Source of the DNA: Areca catechu
Taxonomy: Eukaryota; Streptophyta; Magnoliopsida; Arecales; Arecaceae
Reading direction: 5' to 3'
Assembly: GCA_021397845.1 (NCBI GenBank)
Contig: CM038043.1
Location: forward strand, 28,581,501-28,645,500
DNA length: 64,000 nt
The position numbers were made by a program, and so were the translations under genes. The number at the start of each line of letters is the position of its first letter. Within the stretch, counting starts at the first letter, position 1. This document shows, one piece after another, positions 44,731 to 55,134 of this stretch. The notes below the pieces were generated by a model. The model did no database searches and was not told where the DNA came from. It saw only the letters and a program-made list of their open reading frames with translations.

Positions 44731-45833
44731 TTAGGACTAGGTCAGCACATAGAGATGCACATGACTACCTAGCCTTCGTATCTCAAATTGAACCACACAG
44801 TTTAGAAGAAGCTGAAACTGATCATAACTGGATGATGGCCATGCATGATGAATTAAACCAGTTTGAAAGTAATAATGTTTGGACACTAGTTAGTAGACCT
44901 AAAGACCACCCAATTATAGAAACCAAATAGGTCTATAGGAACAAACTAGACAAGAATGGCAAAGTTATAAGGAGAAAAGCAAGGTTGGTAGCAAAAGGAT
45001 ACAATCAAGAAGAGGGTATTGATTTTGATGAAACTTATGCTCCCGTAGCAAGACTGGAGGCCATTAGAATACTTCTTGCATTTGCTTGCTACATGAACTT
45101 TAAACATTTTCAGATGGATGTCAAAAGTGCTTTTCTAAATGGATTTATTTCTGAACAAATTTTTGTAGAACAGCCACCAGTTTTTAAAAATCATGCTTTT
45201 CCAAATCATGTATTTAAATTGAACAAAGCTTTATATGGTTTGAAACAAGCACCTAGGGCCTGGTATGATAGATTGAGCAAATTTTTACTTGAAAATGATT
45301 TCAAAAGAGGAAATATTGACAAAACCCTTTTTATTAAAAACAAAGGAAATGATATGTTAGTTGTACAAATTTACGTTGATGATATTATATTTGGTACAAC
45401 TAATGAAAATTTTTGTGCAGATTTTACTGAGCTGATGCAGGGTGAGTTTGAAATAAGAATTATGGGTGAGCTCAACTACTTTCTTGAATTACAAGTCAAA
45501 CAAATGAAAGAAGGAATCTTTATAAACCAAGCCAAGTGCATCAAAGAAATGATCAAGAAATTTGGCATGGAAACAAGCAAAGAGGCTTACACACCCATGA
45601 GCACTACCTACAAACTAGACAAAGATGAAAATGGATCTGATGTTGACCAAAAGCATTATAAAGGTATGATCGGATCCCTTTTATATTTAACAGCCAGTAG
45701 ACCTGATATCTTGTACAGTGTATGTATTTGTGCTAGATTTCAATGCAATCCTAAAGAAACATATATGATTGCTGTTAAAAGAATTCTTAAATACTTGAAA
45801 GGTACAAGTAATTTAGGTCTTTTGTATTCTTAA
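44731..45833 (+). pseudogene. pol: Reverse transcriptase of element L
   Basis: In the same frame as the integrase core, with one stop at 44928. RT motifs: ARLVAKGYNQEEGIDFDETY, QMDVKSAFLNG, ALYGLKQAPRAWYDRL, the catalytic box YVDD at 45372-45383, and MGELNYFLELQV. From 44985 the frame is open for 282 codons to a stop at 45831. This is the best-kept enzymatic part of the element. Confidence 0.92.
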
Positions 45834-46314
45834 GAATCATCTTTGAACTTAATTTGTTTTTCTGATGCTGACTATGCTGGTGCAAAATTGATTGAAAGAG
45901 CACTAGTGGTACATGCCAATTTCTAGGGTTGAATTTAATTCATGGCACTGTAAGAAGCAAAACTTCGTAGCATTGTCCACTGCCGAGGCAGAGTACGTTG
46001 CTGGTGGCAGTTGTTATGCTCAAGTGTTATGGATTAAACAACAACTAGAAGACTTTGGTGTTACACTATTTAAAACTCCAATCAAATGTGATAACACAAG
46101 TATCATTAATTTGACAAAAAATCTTGTTCAGCATTCACGAACAAAGCACATTGAGATTAGGCACCATTTCATAAGAGAACATGTATTGAATAATGATGTT
46201 TTTCTTGAATACGTGCTAACTGAAAACCAACTTGCTGATATTTTCACCAAACCATTGAATTTTGATAGATTTACAGTGATTAGAAGTGAACTAGGATTAT
46301 GTGACCCTCTCTAG
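45834..46314 (+). pseudogene. pol: RNase H of element L
   Basis: SDADYAGA with the first catalytic Asp is read near 45865. A deletion/shift between about 45890 and 45945 removes the usual segment before SW(H)CKKQN. From 45913 the frame is open: FVALSTAEAEYVAGG with the catalytic Glu, IKCDNTSIINLTKN with the Asp, RTKHIEIRHHFIREHV and LADIFTKPL. The stop at 46312 ends pol. Confidence 0.87.
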
Positions 46315-46588
46315 AAATACTCCCATAATCTTAATGACAAATTATCTAGATAACTTCCTAATTCAAATTTTGTGATAAAATAAGCTTTGATTGAAATCCA
46401 AAATTATTATTTTTGTGCTCCCTCTGCTCGAGCCGACTCGAGCAAATGAACTGTTGGTCGAGCTGGCTCGGATATCGAGCCGTCTCCTTTTAATTCGAGT
46501 CGTAGGGTTTGATTTTCCTATTTTTACTCCTAAACCCTATTCTGTCTCTTTCTAAAAACCTTCCAAATACTTCCAACTTCCAAGAACA
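46315..46588 (+). other. Spacer between pol and third ORF of element L
   Basis: AT-rich, then at 46429-46505 a short patch of LTR-like repeats (gagccgactcgagc, gagctggctcg, cgagccgtctcc), including one GCCGAC at 46432. The patch could be a promoter or a leftover of LTR sequence for the third ORF. Confidence 0.55.
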
Positions 46589-47842
46589 GTGTCAGAATTT
46601 GAACTTCTTCGCTCTATGGCACCAAAAAGAGCTGTTGGGAAGAAATCAGGAAGAGTTAGTGATGCGGCTGCGCAAGAAAGGAGGACGAAATTTCGAGAAG
46701 ACCATGTTTCCCGGAATCCACCTAAGTCGGAAGAAGAGGCTAGTCCAACTACTCCCAGTCACCAAATCTCTCTAGGTATGAGACCAATCACCACAGGTAG
46801 ACGGATTTTATTTGAATATCTGAAGGAGAAAGGCTTTGTGATTGGCGATTTTATTGAAAATCAAGGATGGAAGAATTTGTGTTCTCTAGATGGTAAAATC
46901 TACCCAAACCTAGTGAGAATGTTCTATGAAAATTTAAGGTTTGGAGAGAACTTCATTGAATCTTTTGTTAAGAGAAGAAGGATAATCATATCTGCCAAAA
47001 TTCTGGGAAGTGTTTTGGAAATGCCTTTTGAAGGCACAGAGTATTTAGTACTGAAAGATAGAACCAAGGCACTGCAAACAGTTTTAGAGAGAACTGAGGT
47101 AAACGAGATAGGGATTCTCAAAGCAAGCATGTTATCTATTGAGATGAGAATTCTACATAATTTTATTAGTAGGATCTTCTTACCCAGAACTGGACGTTTT
47201 GATTGGATTAGTGAAAGAGATCAGTGCTTTATGGAACTTTTGATTAACGGTGATAAGATCAATCTGCCAGCAATTATGATTTGCCAAATGAAGGAGGCAG
47301 TAAGAAAGGTTAAGGCCTGTCTACCCTTTGGAATGGTCCTATCTCTCTTCTTTCAAAATGCAAATGTAGATACGACAGGAGAGGATAGCAGGACAATACT
47401 CCATACTGATACATACACTGCAAAAACTTTTCAAAGAATGGGATATCTATTGTTAGATGGCACATGGAGAAAGAAAATCGATGTCCCAGTAGCTGAAGAA
47501 ACTGAAGAGATTCAAGAACAAGCAGAGTTAGAGGCTGGTGAAGACACTACAGTGCATATTCTAGAACCACAGCCACAGATGGGATCATCAGTACAAGTAG
47601 ACTTCAACACCTTTTTTTTGGATATCTCAGTACCAGATATGCCTGATATACCATGTGGTACAATTACTTTTACTCAGTCTACTGATGTTCCAATTCAAAG
47701 TCACACTACTACTACCCCTACTGTAGATAATTCATTGTTACAAGACTTCATGACACAACAAATGAATAACATGACTGAAACTATCAAGTCATCTATGGTT
47801 ACAATGTTTGGAGAACTTCAAAAGTCAGTGATGATAGACTAA
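46589..47842 (+). CDS. Third ORF of element L, 417 codons, plant-transposon-protein domain
   Basis: The longest open frame in the window. ATG at 46589, with a second at 46616 (MAPKRAVG) that may be the real start. A basic Ser/Lys-rich N-terminus is followed by a globular region with GWKNLCSLDGKIYPNLVRMF, then SIEMRILHNFISRIFLPRTG and SERDQCFMELLINGDKINLP, then LPFGMVLSLFF. This pattern matches the domain known as putative plant transposon protein (from memory, Pfam PF20167), common in Athila- and Sirevirus-related ORFs. The function is unknown. No signal peptide or clear membrane segment is seen, so an envelope role is not supported. A one-base shift at about 47825 separates the C-terminal part. 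Confidence 0.82.
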   Translation: MSEFELLRSMAPKRAVGKKSGRVSDAAAQERRTKFREDHVSRNPPKSEEEASPTTPSHQISLGMRPITTGRRILFEYLKEKGFVIGDFIENQGWKNLCSLDGKIYPNLVRMFYENLRFGENFIESFVKRRRIIISAKILGSVLEMPFEGTEYLVLKDRTKALQTVLERTEVNEIGILKASMLSIEMRILHNFISRIFLPRTGRFDWISERDQCFMELLINGDKINLPAIMICQMKEAVRKVKACLPFGMVLSLFFQNANVDTTGEDSRTILHTDTYTAKTFQRMGYLLLDGTWRKKIDVPVAEETEEIQEQAELEAGEDTTVHILEPQPQMGSSVQVDFNTFFLDISVPDMPDIPCGTITFTQSTDVPIQSHTTTTPTVDNSLLQDFMTQQMNNMTETIKSSMVTMFGELQKSVMID

Positions 47843-48513
47843 CTCAATTTGGAGGGCAGATAGATGATCTGAAGAGAAGGATAGACACACTTGAAACTTT
47901 CAAGACTGCAACTGGTGCAACCGAAACAAATCTACAGCCAATCCTTCAATTGAATGCATCAACTTCTGAATCATCTAAAAACTCGGTCACTCAAGTTCTT
48001 GAAGCATATAGAACTGAAATGGACAACTTGAGAATAAGAATGGGGTCAGTTGAAGCAGGAAAAAGGATGGAAGACGATTATACCAAAGGTATTGGTATAA
48101 TTAGAAGTGAGTTTGGTAGATTAAGAGGATCAGCAGAGGCATTTGCCAATGTTCAAGCCATAGAATTGTTGACATTGCAAAAAGAAGTGGCACAAATAAA
48201 GGAATCAATAGAAGATTTAATTGCCTCTAAAACAACAAAGAAAATGGAAGCAGAACTCAAATCTATGAATAGCTTCTTGTGGAAGATAATGAATAAGATT
48301 GAAGAAATTCATGTTGCTCAGAGCGCTCCACCTCCTTCTTCTTCTACACCTTTTCCTAGTCATTCTACTCATCCTAGACAACCTGCTCCACACCTTAGGC
48401 CACAAGGAACCCATGATATACCACAATTTGTTGACCCAATTGCTTCTCTACCACTTGGCATTCAGATTCCCGGTCAACCTTCACATCCTAAAGTAGACTT
48501 AGATAGTGACTAA
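47843..48513 (+). pseudogene. C-terminal part of the third ORF of element L, after a frame shift
   Basis: From about 47826 the neighbouring frame continues without interruption to a stop at 48511. It encodes heptad-like coiled coil (DDLKRRIDTLE, EAYRTEMDNLRIRM, LLTLQKEVAQIKESIEDL) and a Pro/Ser/His-rich tail. The continuity of composition across 47825 shows a single small indel in a once longer protein of roughly 640 residues. Confidence 0.75.
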
Positions 48514-49215
48514 GTGTATTACTCTTCACTTTGTACTTTGTACTAAACTCTTTTAATGAAATGAAAAGTACATATTTTGTTCTATTTCTCTATGAATGTT
48601 TATGTTCAATTGTTCATACATTGACTAATATTTTTATTAGAATTTTAAGATGAATATGAGAAAGTGAAATTATCTCAAACAAATTTTAAATACTATCTCA
48701 TTCTATTTAAAAATCTAAGCTTAACTACTACTCCACCTTTTGATTAATTGACAAAAAGGGAGAGAATGGTATGCTATGAAATATTTGCATGAAAAGAATG
48801 AAAAGGAGAAAATATTTTCATGATTGTATATTTGCTCTAATACATAAAGCTTGAAAGCTAAACTCAAATTAAGCTCTGATACATCATGATACATATTTAA
48901 GAGGCTCTGATACATAATGATATATATTTGTGATACATAATGTTTTAAGTTTTGACTTTTAATAGCTCTGATGCTTAATGTTGAAACATTTTTAACTCTG
49001 AAAATACATAAAAAGTAAGCCAAATCATGGAGTATCTTACTGAGGGGGAGATTACCTCTCTCTGCCCTAATTCTCTTTTCATTATTTGGCACCAATTGAA
49101 GTCAATCTGTTTTACTTGTTGATATATACTTGCAAATATGATTATACAAGTAATTGTAAACTGTTATATTGATTTTTCATGCCCAGTGTTTTGTCATCAT
49201 CAAAAAGGGAGAGAT
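48514..49215 (+). other. 3' untranslated region and polypurine tract of element L
   Basis: AT-rich with repeated gctctgatacataatg phrases (48866-48975). The polypurine tract aaaaagggagaga (49202-49214) lies directly before the 3' LTR and primes plus-strand synthesis. The same aaaaagggagaga also occurs at 48754-48766, a possible secondary tract. Confidence 0.8.
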
Positions 49216-50894
49216 TGTTGACCCCATAAGTGATTTTGATGATAACCAAATATTGGAGCATGTATATTTATTTCTGACAACTCTTCAAGTATTTGACAAG
49301 TTTTTGTATGATGGATTAAATATTCAAACTTCAACTCCTACACCTATGTTTTCTTGTTTGAGTTGTGTTGTAATGTATTTTTGTAAAGAAGAACCTAATG
49401 AAAAGGCTAAGAAAAAAATCATATAAAGGGGTTACTTCTATGTATGTGTGCCTTGAAATTAGTTTTGAGTTGGTATATTTGAAAATGTAAAGAGTTGGTA
49501 AGAGTTTTTCTTTAAGTTCAAGTGTAAAAATCCTGAAAAAGATATTCAAGCTGACCCAACTTGTTGAAGAGCTGACTCCACTTACTGGCATGTAGTAAGG
49601 ATTCTGGAATGTAGAAATTCAAGCTGACTCGAAGGTAACCGAGCCAACTCTAATGAATCCGAGTCGACTGGAATCAGTCCAGCCGACTCTTCCAGAGTCC
49701 AATTTTTGATGATTTCTGAGAACAGCCAGGCGAGCCGACCCAAACCAGAAATAGCAAACTCTACCAGACCTAATTCTAAAAGCCTGAGAAAGTGAGTCGA
49801 CCTGAACTTCATCGAGCCGACTCTTCCAGAGTGAGGATTTCTGAACATGAGAAAAAGAGTCGACCCATGCTATCAAGAGCTGACTCTTCCAGAGTGATGT
49901 TTTGCACCCTGAGACAAAGAGCCAACTGCAATGAAGATTTGGTGACTCAACCTATCGACTCAAAGGATCCGAGCCGACTTGAGCGAATCCGATCCGACTC
50001 GAACATCGTTTCCAAGTATCTAACGGCTAGTTCCAGAATTTATTTTTGAATGCCAAAAAGTGATCCAAAGGTCACAAGTCACATCCCAACGGTCAAAAAT
50101 GTCTCTAACTACCTTGGAGTGATGGAAGACTTTATATTTAAAGGATTTGAATTTCCTTAAAGAGAAGAGTAGAAGAGAAAATAAAAAAGAGAAGAGAGAG
50201 CTTCATTGAATATTCTACCAACCAACAGCAAAAGGGGACAAGAGCATTCAAGCTAGACTTCAAGACTTCACCAACTCTAATTTGAAGTTTGAAGCAACTT
50301 TGGAAAGAAGCCACTGAAGCAATTAAAGCTTATTCAAGTGCATTCAAGTGACTTCCATCAAGCCGCACCGACAACTATTCGACAAATTGAGTTTGTCATT
50401 TTTGTTGCATTTCTTTCAATTGATTTTTTGAATTATTGGGTTATTGGTGAGCCTGATTGAAAAACCAAATAGCTTGGTGAGCCTTGATAAAAACCAAGTG
50501 TTGGGTTCTTGGTGATCCTGGTAAAACCAAGTTAGGTTTCTTTGGTAAGCCTGTTAAAACCCAAGGGTGTTGGGTTTTCTTTGGTGATCCCGTAAAACCA
50601 AAGTGTAGAGGTTTTGGATTGTGATCCTGTGAAACAATCCTACTATATTTGGATATGAATATGGTGAAAATCCCAAGTGGTATCTTGGATAGTGGACGTA
50701 GGAGCTAGGTTGCTCCGAAACCACTATAAATTTGGTGTGTTTGTGTTATGCTTCTTTACTTCTTTTTAGCTTCTGCAATTTATAACTCTGTCACAGCACC
50801 TAACACCTTCTAAGGGATTTTTAATTGCACATTACTTGCTTTAAATTTTTAAATTCCCAATTCACCCCTCTCTTGGGTAGCCACCTGGGCAACA
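49216..50894 (+). repeat. 3' LTR of element L
   Basis: TGTTGACCCC to gggcaaca, 1679 bp. Exact GCCGAC remains only at 49682, 49734, 49816 and 49973 (four, against nine in the 5' LTR); a deletion of about 50 bp around 49860 and C-to-T type changes account for the rest. TATATTTA at 50133-50140. Confidence 0.94.
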
Positions 50895-50899
50895 ATTTT

Positions 50900-52824
50900 A
50901 AAATAATTTTAAAATAAATAGCGGAAGGCTTGGTAGATTGATCAAAATGATCTACTAATTTGCAAGCAACCGAATCTAGTAAGATAATGCAGTATGCAAT
51001 ATACATCAAGAGCAAGAAAAATAATCAAAGATATAAAAGTACCTTATCGTTATACCTTTGAAAATACTATGGAAAAGGATAAAGTGCTTGAGCCACACAC
51101 GTGTCTGGCCTCTACAGGTAATCCACATCGGGGCTCAACACTGATCAACTCCCTCGAAGTGCTAGCTCCTTTGGATCCTTCAGGCCGATCTTCTTCTTCT
51201 CAGAAGATAATGAGGAGAGGTGGAACCCTTCACAACTTTCTCTCTTCCCAACACCTAGCTTGAATGCTAGGTATTCTGACACCCAATCCCAAGTCCTCAC
51301 AAAACCCTTTTTCTCTTCTAGTTCTTCAACCATCTAGTAGCCACTAAAATAACCTTTATTTATAAAGGCAGCCAAGAGAGGGAGAAAGAGGAAGGAGTGA
51401 TTGGGGGAGAAGGTCAAGGAGTATACCAATTTGGCTCTAAACACATTATGAAGGAATGACAATCATTCCAAGAAAGTTTGGAGCTAGAATAGTTTGAATT
51501 CAAAATTCAAACTAGGTCAAAACCTTCTAAAAAAGCTTCCTAGAAATACCATTCAGGTTTTTCTGGTCAATCAGAGATGAGTCGACTTGAGCAGGGGTCG
51601 AGTCGGCTCGTCCAGAACACAGAACAGTCATATTGTTCTTTCAGTAGGAATGAGTCGACTCGAGAAGGGGTTGAGTTGGCTCGTCCAAAACATAGAATGA
51701 GTTGGCTCTAGCAAAGGTCAAGTCGGCTTATTCAGAACACAGAATAAGTCGGCTCGAGAAAGGGTCGAGTCGGCTCATCTAGAAAAGACTTCTGAAAATA
51801 TTTCTTGTCACAGCCAAGTGTTGACCCCTCAAGTGTTGACACATGGTCAATCATATTGACTGCCAGTGACAGCAAACGATTCTTAATCATCGATCAGCCT
51901 TTAGATCAGATAGAAATTCCTATAGTATGTGACCCAATAGGTTCAAACACTAAGCTGGTAGTATTGGAACACATCCAGTACCAGTCAAAGTCTTCATCTA
52001 GCAATGATACCCGATGTCCAAATAGGTCGAAGATTACAGAGCAACTTTCAAGAACCTCTAGCATATGGTTACCGCATAATTCATCCCTTTGACCTCATAA
52101 TGCTCAAGTTGATCTAGGATTTGACTGCCAACCCTAATTTGGTTTATCTGTATCATGTCTCAACTTTACAAGTTATGTGACTCCTCACAAGAACTATCCT
52201 GGCCAAGGTTTTGCTAAATTGAGACACAACGAGTCATTCACTCCAAACTATTTGGAGAGATCAATTCGATCTTGATCCATCACCACTCCACAAGTACTTG
52301 ACTGCACCTAAAAACCTTCCATCACTGGATTAAAAATCCAGGTTGTCTGGTACCAAAGTATAGTGAGTTGCTTACAAGCTACCATGGTGACCTCAGGTCT
52401 GAGGGATACATATACCCATATCCCTTCATGAGCAACCCTTTAGCATAAGGGAGCTCTGTAGATGGTCACGTTCAGTGAGATATCACACATTTTACAAGTA
52501 TGTCACATAAGTGTCACCACACTCCTTGGTCAAGAGAACAACCAACCAATGTGAGATACAACAACCTATACTTGATGCATCGTCATCCTATAACAATGTA
52601 TCCTTTGGCTGTGAATCAGTTTAAGAACTACTTGATATATCCTTTCTATATCAAATATAATGTAGTTCTAAGGACTCCATCATACAAGAGTTCTTTTTAG
52701 AAAAATGCACATGTGATGAACAGCCAAAATAATAGCTTTTATTATTAAAAATTCATATACAATTACAAAATTAGCACAACCATCTACAGCCTAGACGATT
52801 GGCTTTGAGATATAATTTTCAACA
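50900..52824 (-). repeat. Main body of solo LTR K
   Basis: Read on the minus strand, GCCGAC motifs lie at plus 51602-51607, 51722-51727, 51748-51753 and 51769-51774 (as GTCGGC), upstream of TATAAATA at plus 51357-51364. The remainder (51800-52800) is AT-rich without a gene. The end towards 50900 has the tttattttaaaattatttt style typical of copia LTR ends. Confidence 0.8.
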
Positions 52825-53239
52825 CTTATATTCTACTTTATCCCACTAATCCTAAACCTTTTTCCCTACCTTACTAGACTAATCTTGAACCCACCTCTTA
52901 TTTTCAGCCCTTCCCAGAAACCTCCAGCATTTCTAGGGTCATTAGATTGCATTTTGTTGAGATTAGCATAATGCATACATTCATTGTGCATGTTAGGTTT
53001 GCATCTTACTTCTGGTATACCTTATGGCATTTGCTAGGAGTCCATTGTAAATTTTCATGTGCATGCCAAGCTAAGGTCAAACCTAGAGAGCTATAGTCTG
53101 TTAGGTTTAGTCCCAAAGAGTCCAATAAAGCTCCTCTCAATAGGAATGCATAGTTGAGTCTATTAGGTGTTGGTATGAGTCCTTTATGTCACATGTTAGG
53201 AGTTTGCATGTGCCCAGCATGTTCACCACCTATACTAAT
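52825..53239 (+). pseudogene. Linker end, integrase stub and junction of gypsy B
   Basis: 52830-52970 resembles 8040-8130 of D (tttc.ctaccctttcctga... attaggttacattttattgagatca). Then gcatcttacttctggtataccttatggcatttgctagg (52991) is the integrase stub. It leads into gtcaaacctagagagc...gtttagtcccaaagagtccaataaa (53082-53129), the junction shared with D and I. Confidence 0.72.
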
Positions 53240-53757
53240 TTTGAAACAAACTGGCTAATTCCCAAAAGAGAGCCAAGGAATTTAATGTAGGGGACTCTAT
53301 ATGATATGCTTAGGCCTGAGTGGTTCCTACCAGGGATCGTTAAGAAGCTTCATGCTTGCAGAGCTAGACCCTTTAGAGTGATAGAGAAGGTAGGACCCAA
53401 TGTCTATGTGCTAGATCTACCCTCAGATTTTGGCATTAGCTCTACCTTCAATATCGCGGACTTGGTTGAGTATAGGGAACCGGTACTGATTCCTATCGAG
53501 GCCTTTGGACCTACTCCATCCTTTGAGAGTGAACCTAACCCAGAGTGTCTACCAATAAATTAGCCTGGGAGAGGTAAATGGATCGAGCATATCCTGGATG
53601 ATCAAGCTATCATGACTTGGGGCCATAGCTATCAATGCAACCTAGTCCATTGGCAAGGTTGACTAGAATCCGACAATTCATAGATTACTCGAGAGGACTT
53701 GTGGCACCTCGACCCAGACCTTCTTGAGAGAGACCAGAGCCAGAGTGATCCTTCTCG
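53240..53757 (+). pseudogene. Integrase C-terminus and chromodomain remnant of gypsy B
   Basis: 53306-53563 is open with RPFRVIEKVGPNVYVLDLPSD and ISSTFNIADLVEYREP. After stops at 53561 and later, HILDDQAIMT, YQCNLVHWQG and ITREDL mark the chromodomain to about 53704, followed by DPDLLER. The sequence then jumps into the 3' LTR; the polypurine tract and LTR start are missing. Confidence 0.78.
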
Positions 53758-55134
53758 ACCCTCTATGGATATCTTAGTAGTGTTTGATTAGTTGAGTCCA
53801 ATTTTGTAATAAGAGCTTAGCCTACATGAGTCTGTATTCTGGTCCCTGAGTCCTGTTTTGAGTCTGTATTCTGGTACCTGAGACCTCTTTTGGGCCTTTC
53901 TATATTTGAGTCCTGATTAGGGTTTTGGAAATGGTCAGTTCAATTGAGTTAAGTTGAGTCAAGTCTTGAGTTAAGTCAGATCATGTTGAGCCATTTATTA
54001 TTTTGAGTCTTGTAAGTCTTATATTGAGTTCAGTCCAGTCCAACAAGAGAAGACTCAAGATATTGATGGACCCCAGCCAGAGTTTGACAACTTCAAGGAG
54101 TCCTAATCATACTTTGATGTGCCACTTTGGATTGCATGAGAAGGACCTTAAGATCACCACCTTTGAAGACCAGATGATAACAACATCAGCCCACCAGAAA
54201 GGACAATAGGAGAAACCCTAAAGCCTGCCTAGCACTAAAATGGGCCACCTGAAGCCTTGGCCCATCATGAAATTGGTGCCCCCTTATGGTCACCTTCCCT
54301 TGGTTGGCCACCCTTATGATCACCACCCTTTGGCCGACCATGATAAGGAGAGGGAGAGAGTGTTTAAGTTCATTTGGGAGAGTGAGGTTTCCATGTAATC
54401 TAGCTAGGGTTTGAGTCGGAAAAGGATACCTAGGAATTCTCTTGTATGCCCTTACATGGAGCCCAAGTTTGTAAGTCTATATAAAGAACCCCCTTGCATG
54501 TATTTTTGCTGATAATTAATGAATGAATATTATTGAGTTATCTCCAATTATGTGAGAATTTTTGTGTGATTAAGGGTATCTGTGTGATCCCTCAGGGTTT
54601 TTGTGTGATCCCTATGCCTTGCCTCCAAGCTACTAGCCTTCTTCATCCTTGGCCACCTTCCTCAAACCTCTTCCCCTTCTTCTTCATTCAGTGATCTAAC
54701 CTTCTTCTTCTTTATTTTCTAACCCATGATGGTGATTTGCAGGTCCCTCAGAGTTCATGAATCTCAGGATTCCATCGACTAGCTTTCGAGTCAGCAGGTC
54801 GAAAGCTACGGATCGGCAGGGTCTTCAGCTTGTTTTTCCAGGCCGCATCCGAAAGCGTAGAGTGACCTCTTCATGGATTGATCTTTAAATTACTACCAAG
54901 TACACCCGCTAGACTCATCAGGTAGCAGTATTGCAGAAGAGCTAGTCCTACCAGGGCTTCTTAGCCTCGATGGTCCTGTTTCTTCACTTTTAGGATTTAT
55001 TTCTGCATGCCTGTGCTTTAGATTTTCTATAGAATTTTTTGCTTAATATCATGGCTTGAAATTCAGAATACAAACTCCTAACTTAATACCAAATCATAAA
55101 AAAATTACTAGCATGCATAAATAGTCCCACATCA
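53758..55134 (+). repeat. 3' LTR of gypsy B (start deleted)
   Basis: Begins inside the LTR at ccctctatggatatc and ends cccacatca at 55134. It carries the empty target of C (gtaag, 54012-54016) and TATATAAAG at 54478-54486. From 54012 it aligns with 10580-11681. Confidence 0.87.

Larger units (their letters stand above)
39545..50894 (+). mobile_element. Sirevirus-like Ty1/copia element L, full length
   Basis: LTRs 39545-41288 (1744 bp) and 49216-50894 (1679 bp), perfect duplication atttt at 39540-39544 and 50895-50899, primer-binding site 41291-41302, polypurine tract 49202-49214. Inside: gag with two zinc knuckles, pol in copia order (protease, integrase, RT, RNase H), then a third ORF of 417 codons before the 3' LTR. 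Long LTRs, an extended gag with coiled coil and a third ORF agree with the Sirevirus (Maximus/SIRE) group. gag and pol carry stops and shifts, so the copy is not autonomous now. Confidence 0.94.
39507..52824 (-). mobile_element. Solo Ty1/copia-type LTR K, split by Sirevirus-like element L
   Basis: Made of 39507-39544 and 50900-52824 (net about 1963 bp). On the minus strand it starts TGTTGAAAATTATATC at 52824 and ends TTTCCTTTCA at 39507. Perfect 5-bp duplication cttat at 39502-39506 and 52825-52829. Only one LTR is present. It shares the GCCGAC-rich repeat style of element L's LTRs in sense orientation. L entered 38 bp from its inner end. Confidence 0.88.
10580..55134 (+). mobile_element. Ty3/gypsy element B, non-autonomous, spanning most of the window
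   Basis: B is seen in pieces: part of its 5' LTR (10580-11681), leader (11682-12541), gag-like start and linker (38267-39506), integrase stub and C-terminus (52825-53757) and 3' LTR (53758-55134). Between them lie elements G and K/L; C lies in the 5' LTR. It has the same layout as D and I, without protease, RT or RNase H. B itself sits inside the reverse transcriptase gene of gypsy A: at 55135 the sequence passes directly into RT coding sequence. Confidence 0.85.

Noticed and set aside
46589..47842. Host gene interpretation of the 417-codon ORF
   Set aside because: It lies between RNase H and the polypurine tract of element L, inside its target duplication, and shows a transposon-associated domain.
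46589..48513. Envelope protein interpretation of the third ORF of L
   Set aside because: I see no signal peptide, no clear membrane anchor and no cleavage motif; the env-like label for such ORFs is not supported here.
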